This document shows, piece by piece, positions 54,291 through 64,000 of a stretch of 64,000 bases of DNA. Both the position numbers and the translations under genes were made by a program. A model generated the notes under the pieces. That model was not told the DNA's origin. It searched no databases and was given only the letters and a program-made list of their open reading frames with translations. The first letter of the stretch is position 1. Each line of letters opens with the position of its first letter. The stretch comes from Shinella sp. H4-D48 (GTDB taxonomy: Bacteria > Pseudomonadota > Alphaproteobacteria > Rhizobiales > Rhizobiaceae), in the NCBI RefSeq assembly GCF_022637395.1, contig NZ_CP093337.1, forward strand, positions 1,038,001 through 1,102,000, read 5' to 3'.

Positions 54291-55499
54291 TTAAGCGCGT
54301 TCCGGCAGGGCTTCCTCGCCCTTCTTCGCACGCACCAGATTGATGAAGCGGCGGAAGAGGTAGTGGCTGTCCTGCGGGCCGGGGGATGCCTCGGGATGGT
54401 GCTGCACGGAGAAGACCGGCTTGCCGACGAGGCGCAGGCCGCAATTCGTGCCGTCGAACAGCGAGACGTGAGTTTCTTCCACGCCGTCCGGCAGCGACGA
54501 CGAGGCGACGGCAAAGCCGTGGTTCATCGAGACGATTTCCACCTTGCCGGTCGTGTGGTCCTTGACCGGGTGGTTCGCACCGTGATGGCCCTGGTGCATT
54601 TTCTCGGTGGTGGCGCCGACTGCAAGGCCGAGCATCTGGTGGCCGAGGCAGATGCCGAAGATCGGAAGGCCCGTTTCGATGAGCTTGCGGATGACCGGCA
54701 CGGCATATTCACCCGTTGCGGCCGGGTCGCCCGGGCCATTGGACAGGAAGATGCCGTCGGGCTTCTGCGCCAGCACGTCATCGGCGCTGGATGTGGCCGG
54801 CATGACCGTGACCTTGCAGCCGAGGCCGGCGAAGAGGCGCAGGATGTTACGCTTCACCCCGTAGTCGAGCGCGACGATGTGGTATTTCACGTCGCTGTCG
54901 GCGAGGTCTTCATAGCCTTCGTTCCACACCCACGGCTTCTCGCTCCAGCGCGAGGACTGGCCGGAAGAGGCGACCTTTGCGAGGTCGAGGCCGACGAGGC
55001 CGCTCCAGGCCTTGGCTTCGGCCTTCAGCGTCTCGATGTCGAACACGCCGTTCGGGTCATGGGCGATAACGGCGTTGGGCGCGCCGTTCTCGCGGATCCA
55101 GGCGGTCAATGCGCGGGTGTCGATGCCCGACAGGCCGATGATGCCGCGGGCCTTCAGCCAGGCGTCGAGGTCCTTGGCCGAGCGGTAGTTCGAGGGATCG
55201 GTGATGTCGGCCTTGAAGATGGTTCCGACGGCTCCGTGGCGGGCAGCGGGCGTCAGGTCTTCGATATCCTCGTCATTGGCGCCGATATTGCCGATATGCG
55301 GGAAGGTGAAGGTGACGATCTGCCCGAGATAGGAAGGATCGGTAAGGATTTCCTGGTAGCCCGTCAGCGCCGTGTTGAAGCAGACTTCCGCGGTCACCTT
55401 GCCGGTGGCGCCGATGCCCTTGCCTTCGATAACGGTGCCGCCGGCGAGGACGAGCAGGGCGGTGGGCTTTTCAGAGGTCCATGCGGGGGTCGAGGTCAT
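54291..55499 (-). CDS. carA: Carbamoyl-phosphate synthase small subunit
   Basis: A 402-residue glutaminase subunit. The N-terminal half has CFNTALTGYQEILTDPSYLGQIV; the class I glutamine amidotransferase triad is the Cys in GICLGHQMLGLA with the final His and Glu in HHPEASPGP. It releases ammonia from glutamine for CarB. ATG at 55499 or 55505. The region between it and the divergent yqeY gene is about 320 bases and should hold both promoters. Confidence 0.97.
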   Translation of the reverse strand: MTSTPAWTSEKPTALLVLAGGTVIEGKGIGATGKVTAEVCFNTALTGYQEILTDPSYLGQIVTFTFPHIGNIGANDEDIEDLTPAARHGAVGTIFKADITDPSNYRSAKDLDAWLKARGIIGLSGIDTRALTAWIRENGAPNAVIAHDPNGVFDIETLKAEAKAWSGLVGLDLAKVASSGQSSRWSEKPWVWNEGYEDLADSDVKYHIVALDYGVKRNILRLFAGLGCKVTVMPATSSADDVLAQKPDGIFLSNGPGDPAATGEYAVPVIRKLIETGLPIFGICLGHQMLGLAVGATTEKMHQGHHGANHPVKDHTTGKVEIVSMNHGFAVASSSLPDGVEETHVSLFDGTNCGLRLVGKPVFSVQHHPEASPGPQDSHYLFRRFINLVRAKKGEEALPERA

Positions 55500-55823
55500 G
55501 TTCATCCCGTTTCCGGCACCGGGCGCCACCGGCTTGAAAGCCAGGGGACCAGGCACCATTTGAGGTCGCAGGCAAGGGCGCGCGGAAACCCGCGTTGGTT
55601 CGCCCTGATTGCCAAATTTCGTGCAGGTGCCGGAAAATAGACAAAGCGGATGGCGGGGTCAACCGCCGCCTGTGGATTGCGTGGAATTATAAAGCGTTTT
55701 GAATCAGATGCTTACGCAATCCGTTTGCGGTCGGGCCCGTTGCCGGTCTATGAGCATGCACAATCGAACGACGACAAGGGCCTGTCGCGCATCCGGCGCC
55801 GGCGGCCTTCCATGGAGAAAATG

Positions 55824-56273
55824 ATGCGCGAAATCTTCGCAAACGACCTGAAGGAAGCCCTCAAGGCAAAGGACGCCTGCCGTGTCTCCACGCTGCGCCT
55901 GATCCAGGCGACGCTGAAGGACCGCGACATCGCCAATCGCGGCGCGGGCAAGGGCCCCGTCGAGGAGGACGAAGTGTTGCAGATCCTCGCAAAGATGATC
56001 AAGCAGCGCGAGGAATCGTCCAAGATCTTCGCCGAAAACGGCCGCCCGGAACTGGCTGCCCAGGAGCAGCAGGAAATCGCCGTCATCAAGGGCTTCCTGC
56101 CCGAGCAGCTTTCCGACGAGAAGGTGCGCGAGCTGATTACGGGCGTCATTGCCGAGATCGGCGCGCAGGGCCTGCGCGACATGGGCAAGATCATGGCCGT
56201 GCTCAAGGAGCGCTATCCCGGCCAGATGGACTTCGCCAAGGCCTCCGGCGTGGTGAAGGATCTCCTGAAGTAA
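55824..56273 (+). CDS. GatB/YqeY domain-containing protein
   Basis: A 149-residue helical protein: LKEALKAKDACRVSTLRLIQATLKDRDIANRG near the start (in parts), EQQEIAVIKGFLPEQLSDEKV and MGKIMAVLKERYPGQMDFAKASGVVKDLL near the end. The fold matches the tail of GatB, which helps tRNA-dependent amidation; YqeY alone may bind tRNA, but its function is not settled. GGAG sets the start at 55824 (55812 and 55821 are in frame). It lies before dnaG, a common rhizobial order. Confidence 0.9.
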   Translation: MREIFANDLKEALKAKDACRVSTLRLIQATLKDRDIANRGAGKGPVEEDEVLQILAKMIKQREESSKIFAENGRPELAAQEQQEIAVIKGFLPEQLSDEKVRELITGVIAEIGAQGLRDMGKIMAVLKERYPGQMDFAKASGVVKDLLK

Positions 56274-56281
56274 GACGGGAA

Positions 56282-56303
56282 GGGCGGCTTCGGCCGCCCT
56301 TTT
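56282..56303 (+). terminator. Intrinsic terminator after the yqeY-type gene
   Basis: GGGCGGC-TTCG-GCCGCCC followed by TTTTCC; a stable UUCG tetraloop, 9 bases after the stop. Confidence 0.92.
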
Positions 56304-56397
56304 CCTTTGTGTCGCCGCCTGTGGATTGCTGTGGGTGACGGACTATCGCTGGCGGCGGGGCGTCCGCGTGGTTATATGAACCTCGACCGAGGTAACC

Positions 56398-58398
56398 ATG
56401 CGCTTTTCCAATGCCTTCCTAGACGAGATCCGTGACCGCGTTCCCATTTCGGACGTGATCGGCCGGCGCGTGACCTGGGATCGCAAGAAGACAAATGTCT
56501 CGCGCGGCGATTACTGGGCCTGCTGCCCGTTCCACGGCGAGAAGTCGCCGAGCTTCCACTGCGAGGATCGCAAGGGTCGCTACCATTGCTTCGGCTGCGG
56601 CGTGTCGGGCGATCATTTCCGCTTTCTCACCGATCTCGACGGACTGTCCTTCCCGGAGGCCGTGCAGCAGATCGCGGACCTCGCCGGCGTGGCCATGCCC
56701 CAGCCCGATCCGCAGGCCGAGCAGCGGGAAAAGGAGCGCATGGGCCTCGTCGAGGTCATGGAGATGGCGACGCGCTTCTTCGAGGACCAGTTGCAGACCC
56801 CGGCCGGCGCCAAGGCACGCGCCTATCTGCGCGACCGCGGCCTGACAGGCCGCACCATCGAGACCTTCCGCCTCGGTTATGCGCCGGAAAGCCGCAATGC
56901 GCTGAAGGAGCATCTTGCGCGCAAGGGCGTGCCGAAGGAGGCGATGGAGGCCTGCGGGCTCGTCGTGCATGGCCCCGATATCCCCGTCTCCTACGACCGT
57001 TTCCGCGATCGCATCATGTTCCCGATCCATTCAGTGCGCGAGAAGGTCATCGCTTTCGGCGGCCGCGCCATGTCGCCGGATGCGCCGGCCAAATATCTCA
57101 ATTCCAACGAGACAGAGCTCTTCCACAAGGGCAGCGTGCTCTACAATCATTCCCGCGCCCGGAAGGCTGCGCAGGGTGCCGGCCGCGCCGGCAGCGCCGC
57201 CCAGGACGATAGAGCCACCGGCACGATCATCGCCGTCGAAGGCTATATGGATGTGATCGCGCTCTATCAGGCCGGTATCGAGAACGCGGTGGCGCCGCTC
57301 GGCACGGCTTTGACCGAAAACCAGCTCGACCTTCTCTGGCGCATGACGCCGGAGCCCGTGCTGTGCTTCGATGGCGACGGGGCCGGCATTCGTGCGGCCA
57401 ACCGCGCCGCCGATCTCGCCCTCCCGCTCATCAAGCCGGAGCGCACCGTACGCTTCGCACTGCTGCCCGACGGCAAGGACCCGGACGATCTGGTGCGCCA
57501 TGAAGGCCGTGCGCCCTTTGACAAGGTGATGGCCAATGCCCGGCCGCTTGCCGACATGATCTGGAACCGCGAGGTGCAGGGCGCGAGCTTCGACACGCCG
57601 GAAAGCCGCGCGGCGCTGGAGGCGCGTCTGCGCCAGGTCACGGCCGTCATCGCCGACGAGGACGTGCGCCGCCATTACCAGCAGGCCATGCGCGAACGGC
57701 TGAACACATTCTTCAGGCCGGCGCAGCGGCAGGGCGGCGGCGGCAATTTCGGCGGCAACCGCCAGCAGAGAAGCGGTGGACGCGGTGGCCAGCAGGGTAA
57801 CGCTGGGGCGACGGGGATTTCCGACCGGCTCGCGCGCTCCGCGCTGGTGCGCGGCGCGCAGGAACTACCGGCGTTGCGCGAGAGCGTTCTCGCACTTACC
57901 GTGGTCAACCACCCCGGCCTGCTGTTCAGCGATTACGACGATATCGCTAGCATCGAATATGACAACCGCGATCTCCAGCGCCTGTGGTCGGCGCTGCTGG
58001 GCATTGCCGGCTCCGTCGGCGCGCGGCTGGAGCGCGACCGGCTGATCGAGGACCTCGAGGCGGCGGGCTTCGAGGCGCTGCTCAAGGGGCTGGAACAGCA
58101 GATCCGCAATTCCCGCCTGTGGACCGCAACGGCGGAAGCCGCGCCGGAAGATGCGCGCGAGGGCTATCTCCAGGCGCTCGCCCTGCACAAGCGCACGCGC
58201 GCACTGCTCTGGCAGCGCCGCGAACTGGAGCGGGAACTGGCCGTTTCCACCGAGGAGGGAGACGACGAGCGCGTGCCCCAGATTCTGCGCGCCCTTCAGG
58301 AGGTGCAGCTGGAGACCGTGCGCATGGAAAACCAGGAAGCCATCATCGAAGGCTTCGGCGTGCTCTCCGGCCGCGTGAAGGGCCCTGCCGGTAAGTAA
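56398..58398 (+). CDS. dnaG: DNA primase
   Basis: A 666-residue enzyme that makes RNA primers at the replication fork. The zinc-binding domain has CPFHGEKSPSFHC and CFGCGVSGD; the Toprim domain has AVEGYMDVIALYQAG, GTALTENQ and FDGDGAG; the C-terminal helicase-binding domain follows a low-complexity QGGGGNFGGNRQQRSGG linker near residue 445. It is followed by recQ, not by rpoD as in many rhizobia. Confidence 0.97.
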   Translation: MRFSNAFLDEIRDRVPISDVIGRRVTWDRKKTNVSRGDYWACCPFHGEKSPSFHCEDRKGRYHCFGCGVSGDHFRFLTDLDGLSFPEAVQQIADLAGVAMPQPDPQAEQREKERMGLVEVMEMATRFFEDQLQTPAGAKARAYLRDRGLTGRTIETFRLGYAPESRNALKEHLARKGVPKEAMEACGLVVHGPDIPVSYDRFRDRIMFPIHSVREKVIAFGGRAMSPDAPAKYLNSNETELFHKGSVLYNHSRARKAAQGAGRAGSAAQDDRATGTIIAVEGYMDVIALYQAGIENAVAPLGTALTENQLDLLWRMTPEPVLCFDGDGAGIRAANRAADLALPLIKPERTVRFALLPDGKDPDDLVRHEGRAPFDKVMANARPLADMIWNREVQGASFDTPESRAALEARLRQVTAVIADEDVRRHYQQAMRERLNTFFRPAQRQGGGGNFGGNRQQRSGGRGGQQGNAGATGISDRLARSALVRGAQELPALRESVLALTVVNHPGLLFSDYDDIASIEYDNRDLQRLWSALLGIAGSVGARLERDRLIEDLEAAGFEALLKGLEQQIRNSRLWTATAEAAPEDAREGYLQALALHKRTRALLWQRRELERELAVSTEEGDDERVPQILRALQEVQLETVRMENQEAIIEGFGVLSGRVKGPAGK

Positions 58399-58407
58399 GG
58401 GTGCGCC

Positions 58408-58544
58408 TCTCATCCGCCCTGCGGGTGCTTTCTCCGCGCACGCGGGGCGAAGGTCGTAAGGGGAAGCGTCTCCATCGAGGGAACACCCGGCATCCTCCTT
58501 CTTCTACCCGCTTGCGGGAAAAGGTCGCGGCCGCGGGATGAAGG
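58408..58544. repeat. RIME-like palindromic intergenic element between dnaG and recQ
   Basis: About 137 bases with inverted ends (CTCATCC... and ...GGATGAAGG), GGGTGCTTTCTCC... and several internal palindromes (CGCGCACGCG, CCCGCTTGCGGG, CGCGGCCGCG). The layout and words match rhizobial intergenic mosaic elements as I remember them. Family membership needs a genome search. Confidence 0.55.
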
Positions 58545-58616
58545 CAAACGGCCGCTGAAAGGTTGCCTCGCCATGCCGCAAACCCCATAGTCCGCCGTGA
58601 ACGAAACAGGATTCGC

Positions 58617-60455
58617 ATGCTCGATACCTCCACCGCAACCGCCCGCCCATCCCCGCTCGACGTGCTGAAGCGCGTCTATGGTTACGATGCCTTTCGCGGC
58701 AAGCAGCAGGCGGTGGTGGAGCATGTCACTGATGGCGGCGATGCGGTCGTGCTCTTCCCCACGGGTGCCGGAAAGTCCCTGTGTTTCCAGATCCCGGCGC
58801 TGTGCCGCGATGGTGTGGGTATCGTCATCTCGCCGCTCATTGCCCTGATGCGCGATCAGGTGGAGGCGCTGAAGCAGCTTGGCGTGAAGGCAGCGGCGCT
58901 CAACTCCTCTCTGTCGCGCGACGAGTTTTTTGCCGTGCGCGATGCCATGCGCGCCGGCGAGCTCGACATGCTCTATGTAACGCCGGAGCGCATCGTCACC
59001 GATGGTTTCAGCGAAATCGTGGCGGGTGCCCGCATCGCGCTCTTCGCCATCGACGAGGCGCATTGCGTCTCGCAATGGGGGCATGACTTCCGGCCGGAAT
59101 ACCGCACGCTCGGCATGCTCGCAGAGCGCTATCCTCGTGTTCCGCGCGTTGCGCTGACGGCGACCGCCGATCCGCATACGCGCGAGGACATCATCGAGCG
59201 CCTGGGGCTCGAGAGTGCTGCCGTCTTCACCACCAGCTTCGACCGGCCGAACATCTCCTACGAGATCGCCGAGCGCGACCAGCCGCGACAGCAGCTCCTG
59301 CGGTTCCTCTCAAAGCATCAGGGAGAGAGCGGTATTGTCTACTGCCTGTCGCGCGCAAAGGTCGAGGACACGGCGGACTGGCTGAACACGCAGGGTGTGC
59401 GCGCGCTGCCCTATCACGCTGGCTTCGACCGGGCGGTGCGCGATGCCAATCAGGATGCGTTCCTGAAGGAGGAAAACCTCTGCCTCGTCGCCACCGTGGC
59501 CTTCGGCATGGGCATCGACAAGCCGGATGTGCGCTACGTCGCGCATCTCGATCTGCCGGGCTCGGTGGAGGCCTATTATCAGGAGACCGGCCGCGCGGGG
59601 CGTGACGGCCTGCCGTCCGAAGTCTGGATGGCCTACGGCATGGCCGATGTCGTGCAGCGGCGCAAGATGATCGATGAGGGCGGGGCGGCCGAGGACATCA
59701 AGCGCATCGAGCGCGCCAAGCTGATGTCGCTGCTGGCGATCTGCGAGACGGCCGGTTGCCGGCGGCAGGCGATCCTGGCGCATTTCGGCGAGAGCCATGC
59801 CGGGCGTTGCGGCAATTGCGATACCTGCCGCAATCCGGTCGAGACCTGGGACGGCACCGAGGCGGCGATCAAGGCGCTGGCGGCAGTGTACCGCACCGGC
59901 GAGCGCTTCGGTGCCGCGCATGTCATCGATGTGCTGGTGGGCGCGGTCAACGAAAAGACGGAGCGCTTCGGGCATACGGAAATGCCGGTTTTCGGAGCGG
60001 GCAAGGACGTCGCCAAAAGCGTCTGGCAATCGATCTTCCGCCAGCTCATGGCCATGGGTCTTGTCAGTGTAGACCATTCTGCCTTCGGCGCTCTGAAGCT
60101 GGAACCGGAGGCGCGCGCCGTCTTCCGCCGCGAGCGGGCGGTGCTTTTGCGCAAAGACCGGCCGCAGACCGGCCGCAAGGCCCGCGCGGGCGGTTCGCCT
60201 GCATCGCGCGAACGCTCCAACCTCAGCGGTTCCGATCTGGCGCTGTTCGAGGCGTTGCGCGCCGAGCGCCTTACCATCGCCAAGGACCTCGATGTGCCGC
60301 CTTACGTCGTCTTCCCCGACACGACACTGATCGCGCTTGCCCGTGAGCGTCCCGCCGACCTGGAGGAGCTTCTGGATATTCCCGGCATCGGCGTTTCCAA
60401 ACGCGATCGCTTCGGCGAGGCCTTCCTCGCCGTGATCGAGGATTTCGCCGGCTAG
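58617..60455 (+). CDS. recQ: ATP-dependent DNA helicase RecQ
   Basis: A 612-residue helicase. Motif [20 protein letters not shown] box [16 protein letters not shown], motif [13 protein letters not shown] and [10 protein letters not shown]; RecQ-specific zinc region with [19 protein letters not shown]; and a C-terminal HRDC domain ([37 protein letters not shown] in parts). It unwinds DNA 3' to 5' in recombination and fork repair. ATG at 58617. Confidence 0.96.
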   Translation: MLDTSTATARPSPLDVLKRVYGYDAFRGKQQAVVEHVTDGGDAVVLFPTGAGKSLCFQIPALCRDGVGIVISPLIALMRDQVEALKQLGVKAAALNSSLSRDEFFAVRDAMRAGELDMLYVTPERIVTDGFSEIVAGARIALFAIDEAHCVSQWGHDFRPEYRTLGMLAERYPRVPRVALTATADPHTREDIIERLGLESAAVFTTSFDRPNISYEIAERDQPRQQLLRFLSKHQGESGIVYCLSRAKVEDTADWLNTQGVRALPYHAGFDRAVRDANQDAFLKEENLCLVATVAFGMGIDKPDVRYVAHLDLPGSVEAYYQETGRAGRDGLPSEVWMAYGMADVVQRRKMIDEGGAAEDIKRIERAKLMSLLAICETAGCRRQAILAHFGESHAGRCGNCDTCRNPVETWDGTEAAIKALAAVYRTGERFGAAHVIDVLVGAVNEKTERFGHTEMPVFGAGKDVAKSVWQSIFRQLMAMGLVSVDHSAFGALKLEPEARAVFRRERAVLLRKDRPQTGRKARAGGSPASRERSNLSGSDLALFEALRAERLTIAKDLDVPPYVVFPDTTLIALARERPADLEELLDIPGIGVSKRDRFGEAFLAVIEDFAG

Positions 60456-60458
60456 CAG

Positions 60459-61229
60459 CTACATCCTGACGGTCATGCCGCCATCCACAACGAGCACATG
60501 CCCGTTGACGAAGGAGGCGGCGTCGCTGGCGAGAAAAAGCGCGGCGCCGGCAATCTCGTCCGGCCGCGCCCAGCGCTGGACGGGAATGCGCTGGCGCACG
60601 AAGGGCATCAGCTCTTCATTGGCGGCCATCGCCGCATTGGTCTCGGTGGCGAACCAGCCCGGCGCGATGGCGTTGCTGGTGATGCCGAGAGGGCCATAGT
60701 CGACAGCCATGCTGCGCATGAGGCCGGTCAGGCCCTGCTTGGCGGCGGGGTAGACCCCGTCATTGGGCATGGCGACATGCCCGCCGATGGACGTGACGGC
60801 GATGAGCCGACCGTGGCCGTTCTTCTTCATGAGCGCAGCGGCATCGCGCGAAAGGCTGATGGCGGCCGAGAGGTCGGTGAGGATGAGATCGTCGATGGCG
60901 GCATCGTCCATGTCCTCAAGGGCGCGGCGGTCACGCGCGCCGACATTGTTGACCAGCACGTCCAGCCGGCCATGCCGGGCCTCGATATCCGCAAGCGCCA
61001 CGCGCTGGGCCGCCCTGTCGGCAATGTCGAAGGCGGCGGCGGATGCCTTGCCGCCGGCGGCGGCGATACGGGAGACGGCCTCCTCCAGTGTCGCGGCGTT
61101 GCGGCCGGTCACCACGACATGTGCGCCGGCCTGCGCCAGCCCCAGCGCGATCTCGAAGCCGAGACCGCGTCCGCCGCCCGTCACGAGCGCCACGCGGCCC
61201 TTTTGGGAAAACCTGTCCAGTATCGTCAT
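60459..61229 (-). CDS. SDR-family oxidoreductase (gluconate dehydrogenase-like)
   Basis: A 256-residue short-chain dehydrogenase: NAD-binding TGGGRGLGFEIA, NNVG, catalytic Ser in VTSIGGHVAMP, Tyr-Lys in YPAAKQG and PGWFATE. Similar proteins are called gluconate 5-dehydrogenase, but the substrate is not certain. ATG at 61229 or 61244. Convergent with recQ, with 3 bases between stops. Confidence 0.88.
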   Translation of the reverse strand: MTILDRFSQKGRVALVTGGGRGLGFEIALGLAQAGAHVVVTGRNAATLEEAVSRIAAAGGKASAAAFDIADRAAQRVALADIEARHGRLDVLVNNVGARDRRALEDMDDAAIDDLILTDLSAAISLSRDAAALMKKNGHGRLIAVTSIGGHVAMPNDGVYPAAKQGLTGLMRSMAVDYGPLGITSNAIAPGWFATETNAAMAANEELMPFVRQRIPVQRWARPDEIAGAALFLASDAASFVNGHVLVVDGGMTVRM

Positions 61230-61381
61230 CGCCCCAAGCCCCATTGTCGCCGCCACCGGACAAGAGGAGGGCCGCACTGTCAACCCTGCTTTGCGCACTG
61301 GCCCGGTATGGTGACTGCCGTCACCCCTCGCTTTTCCGCATGTGGAAAACGCGGTATGTCCTGTCCCTGAAAGGATGCGCC

Positions 61382-62110
61382 ATGGCCCAGAACATCTATG
61401 ACCAGCCAGCCTTCTTCGAGGGGTACAGCAATCTGCCCCGTTCGCTTTACGGACTTGCGGGTGCGGCAGAGTGGGGCTCGGTGCGGGCGATGCTGCCGGA
61501 CCTCGTGGGCAAGCGCATTGTCGATCTCGGCTGTGGCTTCGGCTGGTTTGCGCGTCATGCGGCGGACGAGGGCGCGCAAAGTGTGCTGGGCCTCGATCTC
61601 TCGGAGAACATGATCGCCCGTGCGCGCGCCGAAACCGCGTCACCGGCCGTGCGCTACGAGATTGCCGATCTCGAGCGGCTCGACCTGCCGGCGCAGGCCT
61701 TCGATCTGGCCTATTCGTCGCTAGCCTTCCACTATATCGCGGATTTCGATCGTCTGGTCCGTATGATCCATGCCGCGCTCGTGCCGGGTTCGGATTTCGT
61801 CTTCACTATCGAACATCCCATCTATATGGCGCCATCCACGCCCGACTGGGCCGAGGTCGGCGGGAAAACGGTCTGGCCGGTCGATGGCTACCTCATCGAA
61901 GGCCAGCGCACGACGGACTGGCTCGCTGAGGGCGTCGTCAAATATCATCGCACGCTGGGCACGACGCTGAACGCATTGATCGAGGCGGGCTTCACGCTTC
62001 GCCATGTCGAGGAATGGCGGCCGAGTGCTGCGCAGCTCGCCGAGCATCCGGAATGGCAGGTCGAGCTTAACCGGCCGATGTTCCTGCTGATCGCCTGCGG
62101 GCGTCCCTAA
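61382..62110 (+). CDS. Class I SAM-dependent methyltransferase
   Basis: A 242-residue protein. SAM motif IVDLGCGFGWFARHAAD, motif II LDLSENMIARARAE, and a central AYSSLAFHYIADFDRLVRM. Methyltransf_11/25-like; substrate not known. AAAGGATG precedes the ATG. It is divergent from the SDR gene. Confidence 0.88.
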   Translation: MAQNIYDQPAFFEGYSNLPRSLYGLAGAAEWGSVRAMLPDLVGKRIVDLGCGFGWFARHAADEGAQSVLGLDLSENMIARARAETASPAVRYEIADLERLDLPAQAFDLAYSSLAFHYIADFDRLVRMIHAALVPGSDFVFTIEHPIYMAPSTPDWAEVGGKTVWPVDGYLIEGQRTTDWLAEGVVKYHRTLGTTLNALIEAGFTLRHVEEWRPSAAQLAEHPEWQVELNRPMFLLIACGRP

Positions 62111-62135
62111 GCATCCATCCTGAGAGGACCGAGCC

Positions 62136-62591
62136 ATGAAACGACCGAAATTGCCGCTCGATGGTGCCTGCCGTTGCGGGCGGGTCAAAATTCGCGTGAA
62201 TGCACCGCCGCTGATCACAATGGCCTGCCATTGCACAGGCTGCCAGCGCATGTCGGCCAGCGCTTACTCGCTGAGCGCAGCGATCCCGACTGAAGGGTTT
62301 GCCGTTATTGCCGGCGAACCCGTCGTTGCCGGTGCCAGTCCGCATATCGGGCATCATTTCTGTCCGGATTGCATGACATGGATGTTCACCCGGATGCCCG
62401 GGCTGGATTTCTTCGTCAACGTTCGGCCGACCATGCTGAACGATGTGGCATGGTACAGTCCCTTCGTGGAAACCTACACGAGCGAGAAACTGGCCTGGGC
62501 GACGGTCCCTGCCGTGCATAGCTATACGAAATTTCCTGAAATGAGCGAGATGGAGCCTCTGATCGCCGCCTATGCGGCCAGCGTCGCCTGA
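62136..62591 (+). CDS. GFA-family (CENP-V-like) zinc protein
   Basis: A 151-residue protein with the GFA cysteine pattern: [18 protein letters not shown] and HHFCPDC, which bind two zincs. Named after glutathione-dependent formaldehyde-activating enzyme; most members lack shown activity. AGAGGA lies upstream of the ATG. It follows the methyltransferase gene by 25 bases. Confidence 0.9.
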   Translation: MKRPKLPLDGACRCGRVKIRVNAPPLITMACHCTGCQRMSASAYSLSAAIPTEGFAVIAGEPVVAGASPHIGHHFCPDCMTWMFTRMPGLDFFVNVRPTMLNDVAWYSPFVETYTSEKLAWATVPAVHSYTKFPEMSEMEPLIAAYAASVA

Positions 62592-62628
62592 TCCGCCGAA
62601 TGTCCCTTCCAGCCGTGAGTGCGCGACC

Positions 62629-63816
62629 ATGACGTCCACCTTTATCACCCATCTGCAATCCGAGATCGAGGGCCTCAAGGCCGGTGGCCTTTACAAGTCC
62701 GAGCGCGTCATTACCTCAAAGCAGGCCGGCGAAATTGCCGTCCAGTCGGGCGAACGTGTGCTGAACTTCTGTGCCAACAACTATCTCGGCCTCGCAGACA
62801 ACGCGGAGCTGGCCGAGGCCGGCAAGGCGGCGCTCGACCGTTACGGCTACGGCATGGCCTCGGTGCGCTTCATCTGCGGCACGCAGGAAGAGCACAAGCA
62901 GCTGGAAGCGCGCATATCGTCCTTCCTCGGGCTGGAAGACACGATCCTCTATTCGTCCTGCTTCGACGCCAATGGCGGCCTGTTCGAAACCCTGCTCGGT
63001 GAAGAGGACGCGATCATCTCCGATGCGCTGAACCATGCCTCGATCATCGATGGCGTGCGTCTCTCCAAGGCCAAGCGTTTCCGCTACGCCAACAACGACA
63101 TGGGGAGCCTTGAGGAAGAGCTGAAAAAGGCTGAGGGCAGCCGCTTCAAGATGATCGCCACCGACGGCGTCTTCTCGATGGACGGCATCATCGCCAACCT
63201 TCAGGGCGTCTGCGATCTCGCCGAAAAATACGGCGCGATGGTCATGGTGGATGACAGCCACGCCGTCGGTTTCGTCGGCCGGCACGGCCGCGGTTCGGCA
63301 GAGCATTGCGGTGTCGAAGGCCGCGTCGATATCATCACGGGCACGCTCGGCAAGGCGCTCGGCGGCGCCTCGGGCGGCTATACGTCCGGCAAACTTGAAG
63401 TTGTCGAATGGCTGCGCCAGCGCTCGCGGCCCTATCTGTTTTCCAACACGCTGGCGCCGGTCATTGCGGCCGCCTCGCTCAAGGTCTTCGATCTCATCGA
63501 CAATGGCGATGCGTTGCGCACGCGCCTTTATGCCAATGCTGACCTCTTCCGCAGCGAGATGACGAAGCTCGGCTTCACGCTGGCGGGCGAGACGCACCCC
63601 ATTATTCCCGTCATGTTGGGCGATGCCGCGCTGGCGCAGGAAATGGCGAGCCGTATGCTGGCCCGGGGCGTCTACGTCATCGGCTTCTCCTTTCCCGTCG
63701 TGCCGCGCGGGCAGGCGCGCATCCGCACCCAGATGTCGGCCGCGCACAGCGAGGCGGATGTCCGCAGGGCTATCGACGTCTTCGCTGAGGTGGGACGCGA
63801 ACTCGGCGTTATTTGA
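62629..63816 (+). CDS. kbl: Glycine C-acetyltransferase (2-amino-3-ketobutyrate CoA ligase)
   Basis: A 395-residue PLP enzyme that splits 2-amino-3-oxobutyrate with CoA into glycine and acetyl-CoA. Motifs: [48 protein letters not shown] and the PLP lysine in [14 protein letters not shown]. With the downstream tdh it degrades threonine. The start at 62629 has a weak ribosome-binding site. Confidence 0.96.
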   Translation: MTSTFITHLQSEIEGLKAGGLYKSERVITSKQAGEIAVQSGERVLNFCANNYLGLADNAELAEAGKAALDRYGYGMASVRFICGTQEEHKQLEARISSFLGLEDTILYSSCFDANGGLFETLLGEEDAIISDALNHASIIDGVRLSKAKRFRYANNDMGSLEEELKKAEGSRFKMIATDGVFSMDGIIANLQGVCDLAEKYGAMVMVDDSHAVGFVGRHGRGSAEHCGVEGRVDIITGTLGKALGGASGGYTSGKLEVVEWLRQRSRPYLFSNTLAPVIAAASLKVFDLIDNGDALRTRLYANADLFRSEMTKLGFTLAGETHPIIPVMLGDAALAQEMASRMLARGVYVIGFSFPVVPRGQARIRTQMSAAHSEADVRRAIDVFAEVGRELGVI

Positions 63817-63849
63817 ACTGTCTTCTGAATCCCTTGCGGAGGTTTCGTC

Positions 63850-64000
63850 ATGTCGAACATGATGCGTGCGCTGGTTAAGGCAAAGCCCGAGGTCGGCCTG
63901 TGGATGGAGCATGTGCCTGTGCCGGAGGTCGGGCCGAACGATGTGCTGATCCGGGTGAAGAAATCCGCGATCTGCGGCACGGATGTACATATCTGGAACT
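63850..64000 (+). CDS. tdh: L-threonine 3-dehydrogenase, N-terminus only (cut by window edge)
   Basis: The first 50 residues, [20 protein letters not shown] then [17 protein letters not shown], match Tdh; the catalytic zinc cysteine is in ICGTD. It oxidises threonine to 2-amino-3-oxobutyrate, the Kbl substrate. GGAGG lies 7 bases before the ATG, and the gene is 33 bases after kbl, so they form an operon. The end is outside the window. Confidence 0.92.
   Translation, partial: MSNMMRALVKAKPEVGLWMEHVPVPEVGPNDVLIRVKKSAICGTDVHIWN

Overview
The window looks like ordinary chromosome from a high-GC alphaproteobacterium of the family Rhizobiaceae (Rhizobium/Agrobacterium/Ensifer/Shinella type). Evidence: protein families typical of the group (BA14K-like protein, LpcC/LpsB mannosyltransferase, LsrB/VtlR-type LysR regulator), the block lrp - trxB - lsrB - tandem AbcR small RNAs, the block lpcC - greA near carB, and carA divergent from yqeY-dnaG. 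I recall these blocks from Sinorhizobium meliloti and Agrobacterium; I cannot name genus or species. I saw no tRNA, rRNA, CRISPR array, phage or insertion sequence. No gene looks broken; the first and last genes are cut by the window edges.

Layout. 1-15 kb: a truncated HAMP/PAS signalling protein, rplY, a secreted protein facing a BenE transporter, a GAF-Fis regulator with an aldehyde dehydrogenase/DUF779 pair, then a long minus-strand run (Kazal-repeat lipoprotein, prs, lipoprotein, M24-fold protein, pgeF, MidA-type methyltransferase, lgt). 15-24 kb: ubiK, ybjN-proC, csaA, a four-gene MarR/OmpR/histidine kinase/DUF1349 operon divergent from ilvE, small membrane proteins, an MBL hydrolase, a BA14K protein and a cold-shock protein. 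24-32 kb: DMT transporter, PQQ-type sugar dehydrogenase, degenerate EAL protein, aspartate aminotransferase, Ca2+/H+ antiporter, ArsR-ene reductase operon. 32.7-37.5 kb: two tandem AbcR-type sRNAs, lsrB, trxB, lrp, lpcC, greA. 37.6-42.4 kb: a stress operon with an EcfG-type promoter, then a radical SAM/UdgX DNA-repair pair. 42.5-54 kb: carB, a class D beta-lactamase divergent from an AmpR-like regulator, an alcohol dehydrogenase, a RibD-like reductase, a zinc metallopeptidase, and MFS and MATE exporters. 54-64 kb: carA, yqeY, dnaG, recQ, an SDR, a methyltransferase, a GFA protein, kbl and the start of tdh.

How genes work together. carA and carB form one enzyme but lie about 8 kb apart. kbl and tdh convert threonine to glycine and acetyl-CoA. 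rplY, prs, proC, ilvE, aatA, greA, lgt, dnaG and trxB are core housekeeping genes. Regulatory sequence is rich: two sRNA promoters, a LysR-type palindrome in front of only one sRNA, a perfect palindrome in front of the MarR gene, a palindrome next to the ArsR start, a terminator-like hairpin in the greA leader, and three candidate general-stress sigma promoters (GGAAC-N18-TT). The best leads for new biology are the sRNA/LsrB locus, the AmpR-like/class D beta-lactamase pair, the radical SAM-UdgX cassette and the greA leader. Start sites were chosen by ribosome-binding sites and family alignment from memory; no database search was possible.
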